DNA from: a virus
Length of the DNA stretch: 46,735 nt
Direction: 5' to 3' (one strand)
IMG/VR virus record: IMGVR_UViG_3300045747_000145
Location: 1-46,735 of that record
Below the pieces are notes generated by a model. It made no database searches and had not been told where the DNA came from. It saw only the letters and a list, made by a program, of their open reading frames with translations. Each line of letters begins with the position of its first letter. The first letter of the stretch is position 1. A program made the translations under genes and the position numbers. Shown here piece after piece: positions 29,614 through 37,456 of the stretch.

Positions 29614-32118
29614 TCAGTGCTGATTCTTTGCCGTCAGAAGCGCGAACTTCTTTGCATCGACCAGCGGCTTGCCGTCCTTGCCCAGCTTGCCGGAATCAAG
29701 CAATTCCTTGGCAATCGCTGTCAGCTTTTCGGTTTCGGCAGCGGCGTCATACTTCGGTACATCATCCAGCGAACCAACGGCGGCTTCGTCAGGAAGCCCA
29801 AGGTTGTTTGTCACAACCACCTTGACGCGCGGGTTGTTGCGATATTCGTCGGAAATCTGCTTGATGGTCTTCGATGCGCCCGCGTGCGCCCCGACAAGCA
29901 CGCTGATTGATACAGAGCGTTCGCGCTTGATGTTCTGGGCAAACGCCTGTTCGATGTTGGCGTTGGTGTACGCAATCACAACATCGCCCTTGGTGACGTT
30001 CAGGGCTTCGTCAATCTTCTTGCTTGCGCTCCCCAGACTACCAAGCACGGAATCGTAAATAAGGCCGTCAGGACGCGCGCCCGTGACCTTCTGGGCGATT
30101 GGCATAGTGGTTGACTTACCCGAACCGCTTCCGCCCGCCGTGAACAGCGTTGGGCTTGCATCGCCCGCCTTGGCCTTCTCTTCCAGCGCGTGCGTGAAAA
30201 TAATCTTCGCCAGCTTGGAAGATGGTTCATGCACGGCGGCGGCAAGGTCGGGATTATTGGCGAAGTCGCCGTTCAGCTTTTTCACGAGGTCAGGGTCGAT
30301 GACGTTCTTGTTGTCATCGAAATACCGTTGAACAAGTTCATCCTTGTGGCGTTCAATGTAGTTGTGAAACGCGCCTTCGATGATATGTTGCGACTTGTCC
30401 AGCCCGCCCGAACGGACGTTGCCCTTCAAGTCCACATATCCATAGGTTCGCCGGTCTTCGCGGGTCTTTTGCGCCTTGGCTTCGCTTGGCGTCTTTACAC
30501 TTCCGCCGCCACCTGAACCGAATTGCCCATTGGTCGCGCGGTCGTGGTCGGACTCGCGCCAAGTCATATCGGCGGCAAGGTAATGCGTGTCAAGGAATGC
30601 GCGCGTGATTGCATCGTCAGCCTTCCCGCCGCCGCTTGGTATGTCTTCCGCGTCATCATCTTCGCCGCCCTGTTCCGGCACGGCGCTTGCGTCAAGGCTG
30701 TTGTAACCCGAGTCCTTATCGGCAACCAGCCGTTCCCGAACCTCTTCCGGCGCAATAACGCCCGACTGAATCAGCACAGCATCGGTGTCCGCCTTGGTCT
30801 TCTGGACGGTCGCCAGTTCGGCAACGTTCTGTTCTTCCAGCGGTTCAAATTCAAACACAATGTCGGGGTCGATTTCGCCGAATTCGTTCAGTTGCAGGAC
30901 ATCCAACACGACTTTCAAGTTCGGTTCAAAAATCGACTTTTGTTGGCCTAGCACGTATTCGTTCCACACCTGAAGTTCACCTTCAGATGATGCGTTAAGC
31001 CCCGAAGGTGTTACGCCCAATAACACTATCAGGGGGGTATTGGACACGGAAGACATTTGTTCTTGCGATTGTTGTTGCAAGCTGTCCAGCGTGCCAAGCG
31101 GGGTTGCCATTTGAAAGAACTCTTCCGAATCCTTGTCAATGACCATCAAGCCGCGATTGTCACGCATTTGGTTGAATAGCTTGGCGCGTTCCGCAAATCC
31201 GGCATCGTCACCGCCCTGCAATGCCGCCCCCATATTTGTCTTCAGGCCGGACACGCTGAACGAATGCACCAAGTCCGAAACGCTGTCGCGCGTGCGAATC
31301 CAGTTCTGAACATACGGTTGCGCCATTTGCGACATCGACAAGCCGCCGAAGTTGTAAGCGGCCTTCAGCAAGTCCGGCATCGGTCGGCTGACGAACATCA
31401 ACATGCGGGAAGCGTGAACCGTCTTGCCCATAACGTACCACTTGGAAGGCTTGTAATAATCCGGCGCAAGCGGGTCGGTCGCGTTGTATGCGCTCGGGTA
31501 TGTCCAAACAGGTTCGACCAGCCGGAAGCCCTTCAGCGAATCTTTCTTGATTTTTGCGCTGCGCATCAACAGCGGCGACTGAAGTTCGGCTTCATCATCT
31601 CGCGCAAGTCCACCCTTGGGTGATTCAACGTCTATGAACAACTGCCCGCGCCCAAAGAATCCATCATGTTCGGCGGCTTGCTTGAACAGGTCTTGAATGC
31701 CGAAGCGGGTCATTGCATCGACCAGCTTGGCAATCTTGTCGGTCTTGTCGCCGTCACCCTTGGCGGAAAGCTTGATGAACCGGCGCGTCATTGCCTTGGC
31801 GATTTCGGTTGAAATCTTCCGGTACTCGGGCATTTGGGAAAGCATGGACAGGGCAGGGTAGCCAATCCAATAGTTTGAAACGTATGCGTCATTCACGTAC
31901 TGGTAAGGGGTCGCGTCCATCGCAAGCGCACTGTCGCGCACGCCATCGGGGATGACGCCCTTGGGCGGTTCGTATCGCTTGAATTCAACAACAGGTTCCG
32001 GCTTCAGGGTTCGCGCCAGCGTTGCGCTTGTGATTCGCATGGGCTTCGCATCTTCGACGGGCTTCGCGTCTTGAACACCAAGGAAGGCGCGCAATTTGTT
32101 CCTGAACCATGTTTTCAT
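29614..32118 (-). CDS. DUF1073 portal protein fused to a zeta-toxin-like P-loop kinase domain
   Basis: Encodes 834 residues from ATG 32118 (AAGGG upstream); the frame also has a TTG at 32124. Residues about 1-480 are a DUF1073 portal (MPEYRKISTEIAKAMTRRFIK, NTPLIVLLGVTPSGLNASSEGELQVWNEYVLGQQ). After SDHDRATNGQFGSGGGG (about 523-539), a linker like those preceding cargo domains in phage head proteins, comes a second domain (about 575-834): Walker A GGSGSGKS (K668), an Asp 21 residues later (D689), R732/R734, and a GAHAGASKTIKQISDEYRNNPRVKVVVTNN end, all in the order seen in zeta/PezT kinases. The portal role is firm; kinase activity is inferred. Confidence 0.85.
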   Translation of the reverse strand: MKTWFRNKLRAFLGVQDAKPVEDAKPMRITSATLARTLKPEPVVEFKRYEPPKGVIPDGVRDSALAMDATPYQYVNDAYVSNYWIGYPALSMLSQMPEYRKISTEIAKAMTRRFIKLSAKGDGDKTDKIAKLVDAMTRFGIQDLFKQAAEHDGFFGRGQLFIDVESPKGGLARDDEAELQSPLLMRSAKIKKDSLKGFRLVEPVWTYPSAYNATDPLAPDYYKPSKWYVMGKTVHASRMLMFVSRPMPDLLKAAYNFGGLSMSQMAQPYVQNWIRTRDSVSDLVHSFSVSGLKTNMGAALQGGDDAGFAERAKLFNQMRDNRGLMVIDKDSEEFFQMATPLGTLDSLQQQSQEQMSSVSNTPLIVLLGVTPSGLNASSEGELQVWNEYVLGQQKSIFEPNLKVVLDVLQLNEFGEIDPDIVFEFEPLEEQNVAELATVQKTKADTDAVLIQSGVIAPEEVRERLVADKDSGYNSLDASAVPEQGGEDDDAEDIPSGGGKADDAITRAFLDTHYLAADMTWRESDHDRATNGQFGSGGGGSVKTPSEAKAQKTREDRRTYGYVDLKGNVRSGGLDKSQHIIEGAFHNYIERHKDELVQRYFDDNKNVIDPDLVKKLNGDFANNPDLAAAVHEPSSKLAKIIFTHALEEKAKAGDASPTLFTAGGSGSGKSTTMPIAQKVTGARPDGLIYDSVLGSLGSASKKIDEALNVTKGDVVIAYTNANIEQAFAQNIKRERSVSISVLVGAHAGASKTIKQISDEYRNNPRVKVVVTNNLGLPDEAAVGSLDDVPKYDAAAETEKLTAIAKELLDSGKLGKDGKPLVDAKKFALLTAKNQH

Positions 32119-32120
32119 TG

Positions 32121-33719
32121 TCAAACCCTTCGCAATAAGTCGCCCGAAATCCGCATAGGGGCGTTCGTGCCAGCATAGCAGATAACCACGGCGTCAGCCA
32201 AGTTCGGGCTTGCTGCATCATCGCCCAGCTTGTCCACAACGATTTTGCCCGCCCCGTTCGGCGTGTATGTCGGCTGTGACAATTCCGCGACCAACTGGGC
32301 GCGATTGTTCAATTCCGAGGGAATCACTATGATTTCAGCGAAATCGACTTTCATTCCCAGTTCGACCGCCCTGAATGTATTCTGGAACCGCAACCGCAAT
32401 TGCCACCATGCTTGCGCCTTCCGGTTGGCAAAGAAGTCTTTGTTCTTTCGCCCCTTCACCAGATTGTCAGAGTCGGGTTTCTGGACTTCCCCTGACCCGC
32501 GATATGCGTTCGCCGTAATGCGGTCGGGCGGTTCGCGCCCCTCATTGATTACCCGCGCATCACCCCTGCAACCCGAACCGATGCCGTCCGAGTCGTAATC
32601 GAACGCCTTCAGCCCGTAGTCATCGCACAGCCCAAACGCCCTTTGCACGGTGTAATAAATATCGCTGTCCTTGCCCGACCACTGTTCCAGCACTTCCAGC
32701 CGCACACCCAGCCGACCGGCAAAAGCGTTCTTGTCCTTGCCTTCGTCGGCAACGTCCAGCCCTGCCGTTTTGCCGCCGCTTGCGGAAATGCCAAGCTTCT
32801 TGTCGGCATCAATCGCGGCCTGAACCCATGCGGACGGAATCAACACGCCTTCGACCGAAGCGTTTTCGTCCATATCCACTTCTTGCGCCAGCGTTATCGA
32901 GTCAAGTTCAAATTTCTGTTTTTCATACCAAGCATCATCTTTGCGCGGGTCATCGCGCCAGTTGAACAAGAATTGCTTGATATTGCCGCGCCGCCTCTTC
33001 TGGGCGAATGGGTTGACCGTGCCGTTGACGCTGGACAGGTCAATTCGGCAATCGGTCGTTGCGGAAAGGGCGGCATCAATCAACTTTGGCCTTTCAAGGT
33101 GCGCCGCTTCGTCAACGAAATAGATTGACTGACGACCGCCGCGCCCTATCTTGTCGCCGCCCTCGCCGGTAATGATTGACCCCGATTCGGGAAACTCAAT
33201 CTTCATGTGGGTGCTGTGCTTGTCCCGCACCCAGCCGCCACGGAATTCGACCGGAAGCAGGGACATAAACATGCGGGCTTTTTCAAGCAAGCTGTCGGGG
33301 TCGCCAAGCGTGTCAACAAGTTCCGCCTTACGTGAACCCCAGCCAATCGACAGTTCGGGCGTGAACAGGCACAGCGTACAGCTTAAGGCCATCATCAACC
33401 ACGAAACGCCCATGTCGCGGCTTTTGGGTATCAAGCCACTTTCACCAGCCCGCCAACGGTCAATAACCCACGGAACCAATTCTTCCTGACGCGGGAACAA
33501 CAGGAACGGCATGGTCGCCGGTAAGTTTCGACGGGCAAGGCGCGGGTCATAGGTCATGCCGTGGTCGATTATGAATTGTGCCGGATTGTGCTTGTAGAAA
33601 AGCTTTAGGTCTGGAAGGCATTCAGGGTGCGCCCGAATCCATTTCAGCTTTTCGATGCGCCAAGCGAAAACCTTTGTATAGTCGGGGTTTTTAAAATCAA
33701 ACTCAAACGGCAACGGCAC
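32121..33719 (-). CDS. terL: terminase large subunit, GTG start
   Basis: Encodes 532 residues. The start is GTG at 33719, one base into the upstream stop (TAGTG). ATPase: Walker-A-like SRDMGVSW (residues 100-107), Walker B IYFVDEAAH with acidic pair about 203-204, and SSVNGTVNPF as coupling motif. Nuclease: GLDVADEGKDKNA (D322), FDYDSDGIGSG (D374-D378) and a late PNLADAVVI Asp. It cuts concatemers and pumps DNA into the head. Adjacent to TerS and portal as usual. Confidence 0.93.
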   Translation of the reverse strand: MPLPFEFDFKNPDYTKVFAWRIEKLKWIRAHPECLPDLKLFYKHNPAQFIIDHGMTYDPRLARRNLPATMPFLLFPRQEELVPWVIDRWRAGESGLIPKSRDMGVSWLMMALSCTLCLFTPELSIGWGSRKAELVDTLGDPDSLLEKARMFMSLLPVEFRGGWVRDKHSTHMKIEFPESGSIITGEGGDKIGRGGRQSIYFVDEAAHLERPKLIDAALSATTDCRIDLSSVNGTVNPFAQKRRRGNIKQFLFNWRDDPRKDDAWYEKQKFELDSITLAQEVDMDENASVEGVLIPSAWVQAAIDADKKLGISASGGKTAGLDVADEGKDKNAFAGRLGVRLEVLEQWSGKDSDIYYTVQRAFGLCDDYGLKAFDYDSDGIGSGCRGDARVINEGREPPDRITANAYRGSGEVQKPDSDNLVKGRKNKDFFANRKAQAWWQLRLRFQNTFRAVELGMKVDFAEIIVIPSELNNRAQLVAELSQPTYTPNGAGKIVVDKLGDDAASPNLADAVVICYAGTNAPMRISGDLLRRV

Positions 33720-34291
33720 TATCGCCCCGCAATCATGCGTTGATAGGTCTGGGCGGCTTCGATTGGGTCTTTGCCCAACTGCGCCACTTCGGTCGCCTCC
33801 GCCGCCTCTTTGCCTATTTCAGCGTCCATGAAGTCTTGATTGGTTTTCATCAGGCCAAGGCCAATTTGGGCGGCATTGTTCGCGCCAGCCTGAAATGCCA
33901 TCACCGACCGAATTGCTTCTTTGTTTTCTTCGATGGTCTTCCTTGGGTCGATAAGTTCCGCCTGTGCGTGCGCTATCAATGAAAGCTTTGCCGAGGTCTT
34001 TGCGCTCAGAGCGCCGGCTGTGGTCAGGCTCCCAAGCATAGCTTTCAGTTCGTCCGCGTACTTTCTGGTACGAACCTTCGTACCAATATCCAGATTTTCA
34101 AGCGCCAATTCAGCATCAACTAATTGTTTTCCAACCTCTTTTATTGTTCGTACCTTCGCACCAAAACGCTTCCTTATCGCACCTTCGGATATTCCGAATT
34201 CCTTTGCAAGCGAGTTTGCGGATTCGCCATTGAGAAGGCGGCGTTCTATGTCAGACCATTGCTTATCAGTAAGGGGGGATTTTCGTGCCAT
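33719..34291 (-). CDS. terS: terminase small subunit
   Basis: Encodes 190 residues. N-terminal helix-turn-helix (TDKQWSDIERRLLNGESANSLAKEFGISEGAIRKRFG, residues 7-43) binds the packaging site; a KVRT-rich region (GAKVRTIKE, GTKVRTRKY) follows, then a central helical oligomerisation part and a C-terminal tail for TerL. Directly upstream of terL. The gene also holds the repeats described as a candidate pac site. Confidence 0.85.
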   Translation of the reverse strand: MARKSPLTDKQWSDIERRLLNGESANSLAKEFGISEGAIRKRFGAKVRTIKEVGKQLVDAELALENLDIGTKVRTRKYADELKAMLGSLTTAGALSAKTSAKLSLIAHAQAELIDPRKTIEENKEAIRSVMAFQAGANNAAQIGLGLMKTNQDFMDAEIGKEAAEATEVAQLGKDPIEAAQTYQRMIAGR

Positions 34292-34351
34292 TTGGATTTG
34301 ATGCCCCGCACAGGGCGGGGTTAGTCAATTGTGATGGTTCGCATCGTACCA
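34067..34351. repeat. repeat/dyad cluster in and upstream of terS, candidate pac site
   Basis: GGTACGAACCTTCGTACC is an 18-base dyad at 34067-34084. TTCGTACCTTCGCACC at 34147-34162 is a tandem repeat. CGNACCTTCG occurs at 34071, 34149 and 34178. Upstream of the gene a related imperfect dyad GGTTCGCATCGTACC lies at 34337-34351. Packaging sites of headful phages often lie in or near terS. Protein-level repeats (KVRT) explain part of the pattern, so the role is only a candidate. Confidence 0.45.
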
Positions 34352-34377
34352 TAAGCAAAAACCCCCTTGCGGGGGCT
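34352..34377 (-). terminator. intrinsic terminator upstream of terS
   Basis: Minus strand AGCCCCC-GCAA-GGGGG (GNRA loop) followed by TTTTTGCTT. It ends the unit containing the gene at 34407-34667 and insulates terS. A second hairpin, CCCCGC and GCGGGG (34302-34318), lies in the terS leader. Confidence 0.85.
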
Positions 34378-34406
34378 TCTGGGTCTTCCTTGCGTCCTTT
34401 GTTACC

Positions 34407-34667
34407 TTACATGCCAGCCGGTCGCTTATCCATGCCCGCGCCGCCCAGAATGGTCGCAACGTCTTCAACGTGCAAACAGTCGCACATGCAAGCAATCGGG
34501 TCGGTCACGCCGCCCGCGTTCGGTTCGCGGCCTACTTGGACATATCCGTTGCAATAGTCGTTTCCGGCTACTGCGTCACGAATAACGCCAACGGCCTTGA
34601 CCTCTCCGCCTTCCAGCAAAACAACCTTGTCGCCATTATTGGCGGGTCTTCCGTTTCTGTAGTGCAT
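34407..34667 (-). CDS. hypothetical small protein with cysteines
   Basis: Encodes 86 residues from ATG 34667 with GAGGGGG upstream; an in-frame start at 34730 lies inside the previous gene. Beta-like N-terminus (PANNGDKVVLLEGGEVKAVGVIRDAVAGNDYCNGYVQVGRE) and a CMCDCLHVED motif that could bind metal. A short SH3-like fold is possible. Last gene before the terminator at 34352-34377. Function unknown. Confidence 0.65.
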   Translation of the reverse strand: MHYRNGRPANNGDKVVLLEGGEVKAVGVIRDAVAGNDYCNGYVQVGREPNAGGVTDPIACMCDCLHVEDVATILGGAGMDKRPAGM

Positions 34668-34711
34668 TTGAATCCCCCTCATTGAACGCGCCGAACCGGA
34701 CGGCGCAACCG

Positions 34712-35158
34712 TTACGCCGCAAACATCCAACCCAGCTTGGACAGGTCAACCGCGATTGGCGCATCACCCAGAACGTCAAGATGGATGGCATCGCACGGCA
34801 TTTCAACATCATCGGCCTCTTCGCCCATTTCGATGACCAGCTTGGTGTATTCGTCCACGTTTTCAGCCTTGACGCGCCATTGTGTCTGAAGGCCGGTCAG
34901 GTCTTGCCCGTCTTCAATGGGAACCCATGCCGGAACCTTGCCGGAACCAGACTCTTCGGCGGACGGCACGAACAAAAACACCTGTTCGCCCATCTTCATA
35001 ATCAGTTCGTTCCGCTTCTGGGCGAAGGCTTCACCCGCCGCATTCGCCTTGGCGACCATACGCATCACCCAGTATTTCGCCTTGGGGGGTAACGCGACCG
35101 CCGCGATTTGTTGAATTTCCTGTTGACTGTTCAGGATGTCGTTCAGTTTGACTTTCAT
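34712..35158 (-). CDS. hypothetical protein
   Basis: Encodes 148 residues from ATG 35158 with AAAGGG seven bases upstream; the frame stays open upstream to TTG 35287 but that part lacks a ribosome site. N-terminal helical region (NDILNSQQEIQQIAAVALPPKAKYWVMRMVAKANAAGEAFAQKRNELIMKMG) and acidic C-terminus. Similar helical proteins occur before terS in other phages. No named family. Confidence 0.65.
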   Translation of the reverse strand: MKVKLNDILNSQQEIQQIAAVALPPKAKYWVMRMVAKANAAGEAFAQKRNELIMKMGEQVFLFVPSAEESGSGKVPAWVPIEDGQDLTGLQTQWRVKAENVDEYTKLVIEMGEEADDVEMPCDAIHLDVLGDAPIAVDLSKLGWMFAA

Positions 35159-35289
35159 GGTTTCCCTTTCTAAGTTGGTTGGTTCGTTGGCGTTCACCCG
35201 ACAATTACACCGCTTGGCGGGAGTATCGCGTGTACTTGCCCCTTGTTCTGGGGTTTTCTGGTCACTTAGCTTGCGCTTAAACGCCAACG

Positions 35290-35372
35290 TCGATGCCGCC
35301 CGCCCGTTTTTTGCCTATCGGGCTTTGCCATCCCTGACCGCCCGCAAAGGACGGGCGAACGGGCGGCATCGA
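35290..35372. other. GC-rich inverted-repeat region in a 222-base intergenic gap
   Basis: TCGATGCCGCCCG (35290-35302) pairs with CGGGCGGCATCGA (35360-35372); inner CGCCCG and CGGGCG segments (35301-35306, 35352-35357, and CCGCCCGC at 35338-35345) allow alternative pairings. No T-run follows the stem on the minus strand, so it is not a normal terminator. The rest of 35159-35380 shows only short unconvincing frames. Could be a leader structure or a DNA-level site. Confidence 0.5.
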
Positions 35373-35380
35373 GATTAACG

Positions 35381-35590
35381 CTATCGCCTTCCCCTTGCTT
35401 CCAACCTCTTCCGTGTTTCATGGTCTTCGCGGCACTCGGGGGAGCAATAATACCCGTCCGCCCTCGCCCCGCAATTGTTCCAACACCATCCGGTTTTCAC
35501 CAAGGCGCGCGGTACGTGCTTACGAAACGCCAATTCCATTTGACTTATCACTTCACCCGCCTTGTCCGCCTTATCCGCTTCGTCCGCCAT
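35381..35590 (-). CDS. small zinc-finger-like protein
   Basis: Encodes 69 residues from ATG 35590; AGGGC lies six bases upstream. Acidic N-terminus (ADEADKADKAG), then GWCWNNCGARADGYYCSPECREDHETRKRLEARGRR with C-x3-C and C-x3-C spacing, a treble-clef-like zinc site next to a basic helix. It starts immediately after the T-run of a terminator, so its expression may depend on read-through. Family not named. Confidence 0.6.
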   Translation of the reverse strand: MADEADKADKAGEVISQMELAFRKHVPRALVKTGWCWNNCGARADGYYCSPECREDHETRKRLEARGRR

Positions 35591-35599
35591 GTTCGCCCT

Positions 35600-35637
35600 A
35601 AAAAATTCCCCAGCCGAAGGGGAGTTTCCGGCTGGGG
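35600..35637 (-). terminator. intrinsic terminator
   Basis: Minus strand 9-bp stem CCCCAGCCG and CGGCTGGGG with a 12-base loop, followed by AATTTTTT. It lies 73 bases after the Ref-like gene stop at 35710, and the T-run touches the ribosome site of the next gene. Confidence 0.88.
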
Positions 35638-35709
35638 TAATCTGCAACAAAGAAAGGTGCTTTGCTGCCCTTGGGAAAGGGCGGAACATCGCAAGCGAAT
35701 TGTGCAATT

Positions 35710-35997
35710 TCACAGCCGCCCAGTCAATAACAATCGCTCTGTAATCGCCAGCAATTCCGCTTGCGTCCCATATTTCGCTTCAAATCGCCGCTTCCAAGGG
35801 TGTATGGCTGGCGCATCCTCCCCGCCCGTCTGGTGATGCGGCGCGCACAGTGCCAGAACCTTCATTTCACAACCCGCCTTGGTTCGCCCGTCCGTGTGAT
35901 GGATTGAAACATGCGTGTTGGTTCGCCCATCTATCCGGCACGCTATACACCCCAGCGCGGCAACAGCGGCTTGATGCGCTTTTTCGTCTTTGGTCAT
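35710..35997 (-). CDS. Ref-family HNH nuclease
   Basis: Encodes 95 residues. GCIACRIDGRTNTHVSIHHTDGRTKAGCEMKVLALCAPHHQTGGEDAPAIHPWKRRFEAKYGTQAELL is the pattern of Ref (recombination enhancement function), the P1 RecA-dependent His-Me-finger nuclease: a C-x2-C pair, HH at about 33-34, LCxxHH at about 52-55 and the conserved HPWKRRFExxYGTQ. It probably makes RecA-directed cuts that aid recombination. It ends before a terminator. Confidence 0.8.
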   Translation of the reverse strand: MTKDEKAHQAAVAALGCIACRIDGRTNTHVSIHHTDGRTKAGCEMKVLALCAPHHQTGGEDAPAIHPWKRRFEAKYGTQAELLAITERLLLTGRL

Positions 35998-36474
35998 TCA
36001 CGCCACCTTTGCTGGTACTGATTTGAGCATGGCTATCGTGTCATCAATGAGCGTGTCAAACTTTGCTTGCGTTTCGTTTGACTTAGCATTCTGGCTATAT
36101 GATTCGCTGTCTGCTTGTTGCCAGTACGTTTGGCCTAATTGCCAAGACCTTCGCATTGCTTTTGTCACGGCGTCAATTGTATCGTCATCAACCAGCATCA
36201 TGCCTTCCGGTGGTATTGCTGGGTGGGTGTATAGTTTCATCCCTGCATATGGCGGGAAATACCAAATAGTTTCGTTTGCTTTACCTTGCACGCAAGCAAC
36301 AGGCTCTTGCTTATCGGCAGCATCAATCCTTGCCTGTAGATCATCACGCTCGACACGAAGGGCTTCGTAATCCTCGTACAGAACGTAATCTCCAGCATCG
36401 TCTTGATACATCTCCTCTCCTGTGACAGTTTCCATGTTCACGTATGGCAAGAATCTTTTAAGTTCTTCACTCAC
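35998..36474 (-). CDS. hypothetical protein, GTG start, low-GC insert
   Basis: Encodes 158 residues from GTG 36474 with a full GGAGG six bases upstream, overlapping the previous stop as GTGA. Contains a PVACVQGKANETIWYFPPYAGMKLYTHP segment, a PVA...LYTHP motif frequent in small phage proteins of unknown role. Codon use is more AT-rich than in neighbouring virion genes, as in the next three genes, suggesting acquisition. Confidence 0.65.
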   Translation of the reverse strand: MSEELKRFLPYVNMETVTGEEMYQDDAGDYVLYEDYEALRVERDDLQARIDAADKQEPVACVQGKANETIWYFPPYAGMKLYTHPAIPPEGMMLVDDDTIDAVTKAMRRSWQLGQTYWQQADSESYSQNAKSNETQAKFDTLIDDTIAMLKSVPAKVA

Positions 36475-36836
36475 TTTACACCTCCACGAAGTTTGTCGCA
36501 AAACTCTGCGTGTAAGCGCTGGTAGAACTCCGGCAATCCCTCCGCGAATTCTTGATTATTAAAATCAGAGTAGTCTCTATTCATCTGGGATACCAAGAAT
36601 TCCTTCACTCCTTCAGCCTTCACCCAAGCAAGGAACTTTGCGGAGGATTCTTTGGTGTTGGAGAGTGCTTGTTTAGCGGTTAAAAACACATAGCGATTTT
36701 CTCCCATGTGCTGGTCATCTACAATTATCCGCAATGCAGCATCCTTCTGCGCAATCTTCACCTCTGCTGCTTGCAGCTCTGCTTGCAATTGCTCAATCTG
36801 TTTGTTGTATATTTCAACCTTTGCAGCGTTTATCAT
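36471..36836 (-). CDS. hypothetical coiled-coil protein, low-GC insert
   Basis: Encodes 121 residues with AAGGA before the ATG. N-terminal heptads (VEIYNKQIEQLQAELQAAEVKIAQKDAALR) form a coiled coil; the C-terminal half has KFLAWVKAEGVKEFLVSQM and FYQRLHAEFCDKLRGG. It is coupled at both ends to other low-GC genes. Function unknown. Confidence 0.65.
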   Translation of the reverse strand: MINAAKVEIYNKQIEQLQAELQAAEVKIAQKDAALRIIVDDQHMGENRYVFLTAKQALSNTKESSAKFLAWVKAEGVKEFLVSQMNRDYSDFNNQEFAEGLPEFYQRLHAEFCDKLRGGVK

Positions 36837-36838
36837 GG

Positions 36839-37417
36839 CTATTCCTTAAATGTTGGGCGGACTATCAACGCTGTGTGGTACACCTCATCTTGCTTGTAGC
36901 GCACGTCAGTCCATTGACGCACGCGCAATTTGCCTTGCCACGTTTCCATGCAGCAGTAAGCAACCACCGGAGTCTCGCTTACTTCCTTCATGGCTTTGTC
37001 GTAGCCTTCTTGCTTAGCCTCAGACAGCATGGCGCTCATTTCCTCGTCGTTTTCGTACACTTCCTTCGTCACCTTAGCGCGTTCTTCTGCGCGGGCGGTG
37101 GATAGTTGTAGTTGCAACTCTTCAAAGTTATCACGCTCTGCAACTTCATCCGAAGTAGGAACGAATCTGGTAGCACGCCACAACTTAGCCTGATATGCCG
37201 CAAGCTTCTTCTCCAACTCTTCGATGGTTGCATTGGCGAACTTTAACTGCTCACGATTAAAGTCACTTGGTGTAGCTAATTGGCTACGCCTCTCAGCTTC
37301 CTTCTCCAACTCCGCAATACGTGCAGAGTTTTGCTCTTTGATTGCTTCCAATTCAACAACCAAATCGTTCACGGTTCCGCCGTTGACTTGCTCAAACTGC
37401 CCATATTTTTTACTCAT
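36839..37417 (-). CDS. hypothetical coiled-coil protein, low-GC insert
   Basis: Encodes 192 residues from ATG 37417 (GGGAG upstream). Long coiled coil over about residues 15-135 (ELEAIKEQNSARIAELEKEAERR), then SETPVVAYCCMETWQGKLRVRQWTDVRYKQDEVYHTALI, related in layout to the PVA...LYTHP-type ending of the gene at 35998. The two genes may share ancestry. Function unknown. Confidence 0.65.
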   Translation of the reverse strand: MSKKYGQFEQVNGGTVNDLVVELEAIKEQNSARIAELEKEAERRSQLATPSDFNREQLKFANATIEELEKKLAAYQAKLWRATRFVPTSDEVAERDNFEELQLQLSTARAEERAKVTKEVYENDEEMSAMLSEAKQEGYDKAMKEVSETPVVAYCCMETWQGKLRVRQWTDVRYKQDEVYHTALIVRPTFKE

Positions 37418-37456
37418 TTCAATTCTCCCTTTCAAACTGTTGCAAAATAACTTCAA

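Noticed and set aside
35159-35287. Upstream extension of the 148-residue gene to TTG 35287
   Set aside because: The clear AAAGGG site fits ATG 35158, and the extension runs through the structured non-coding region with no ribosome site.
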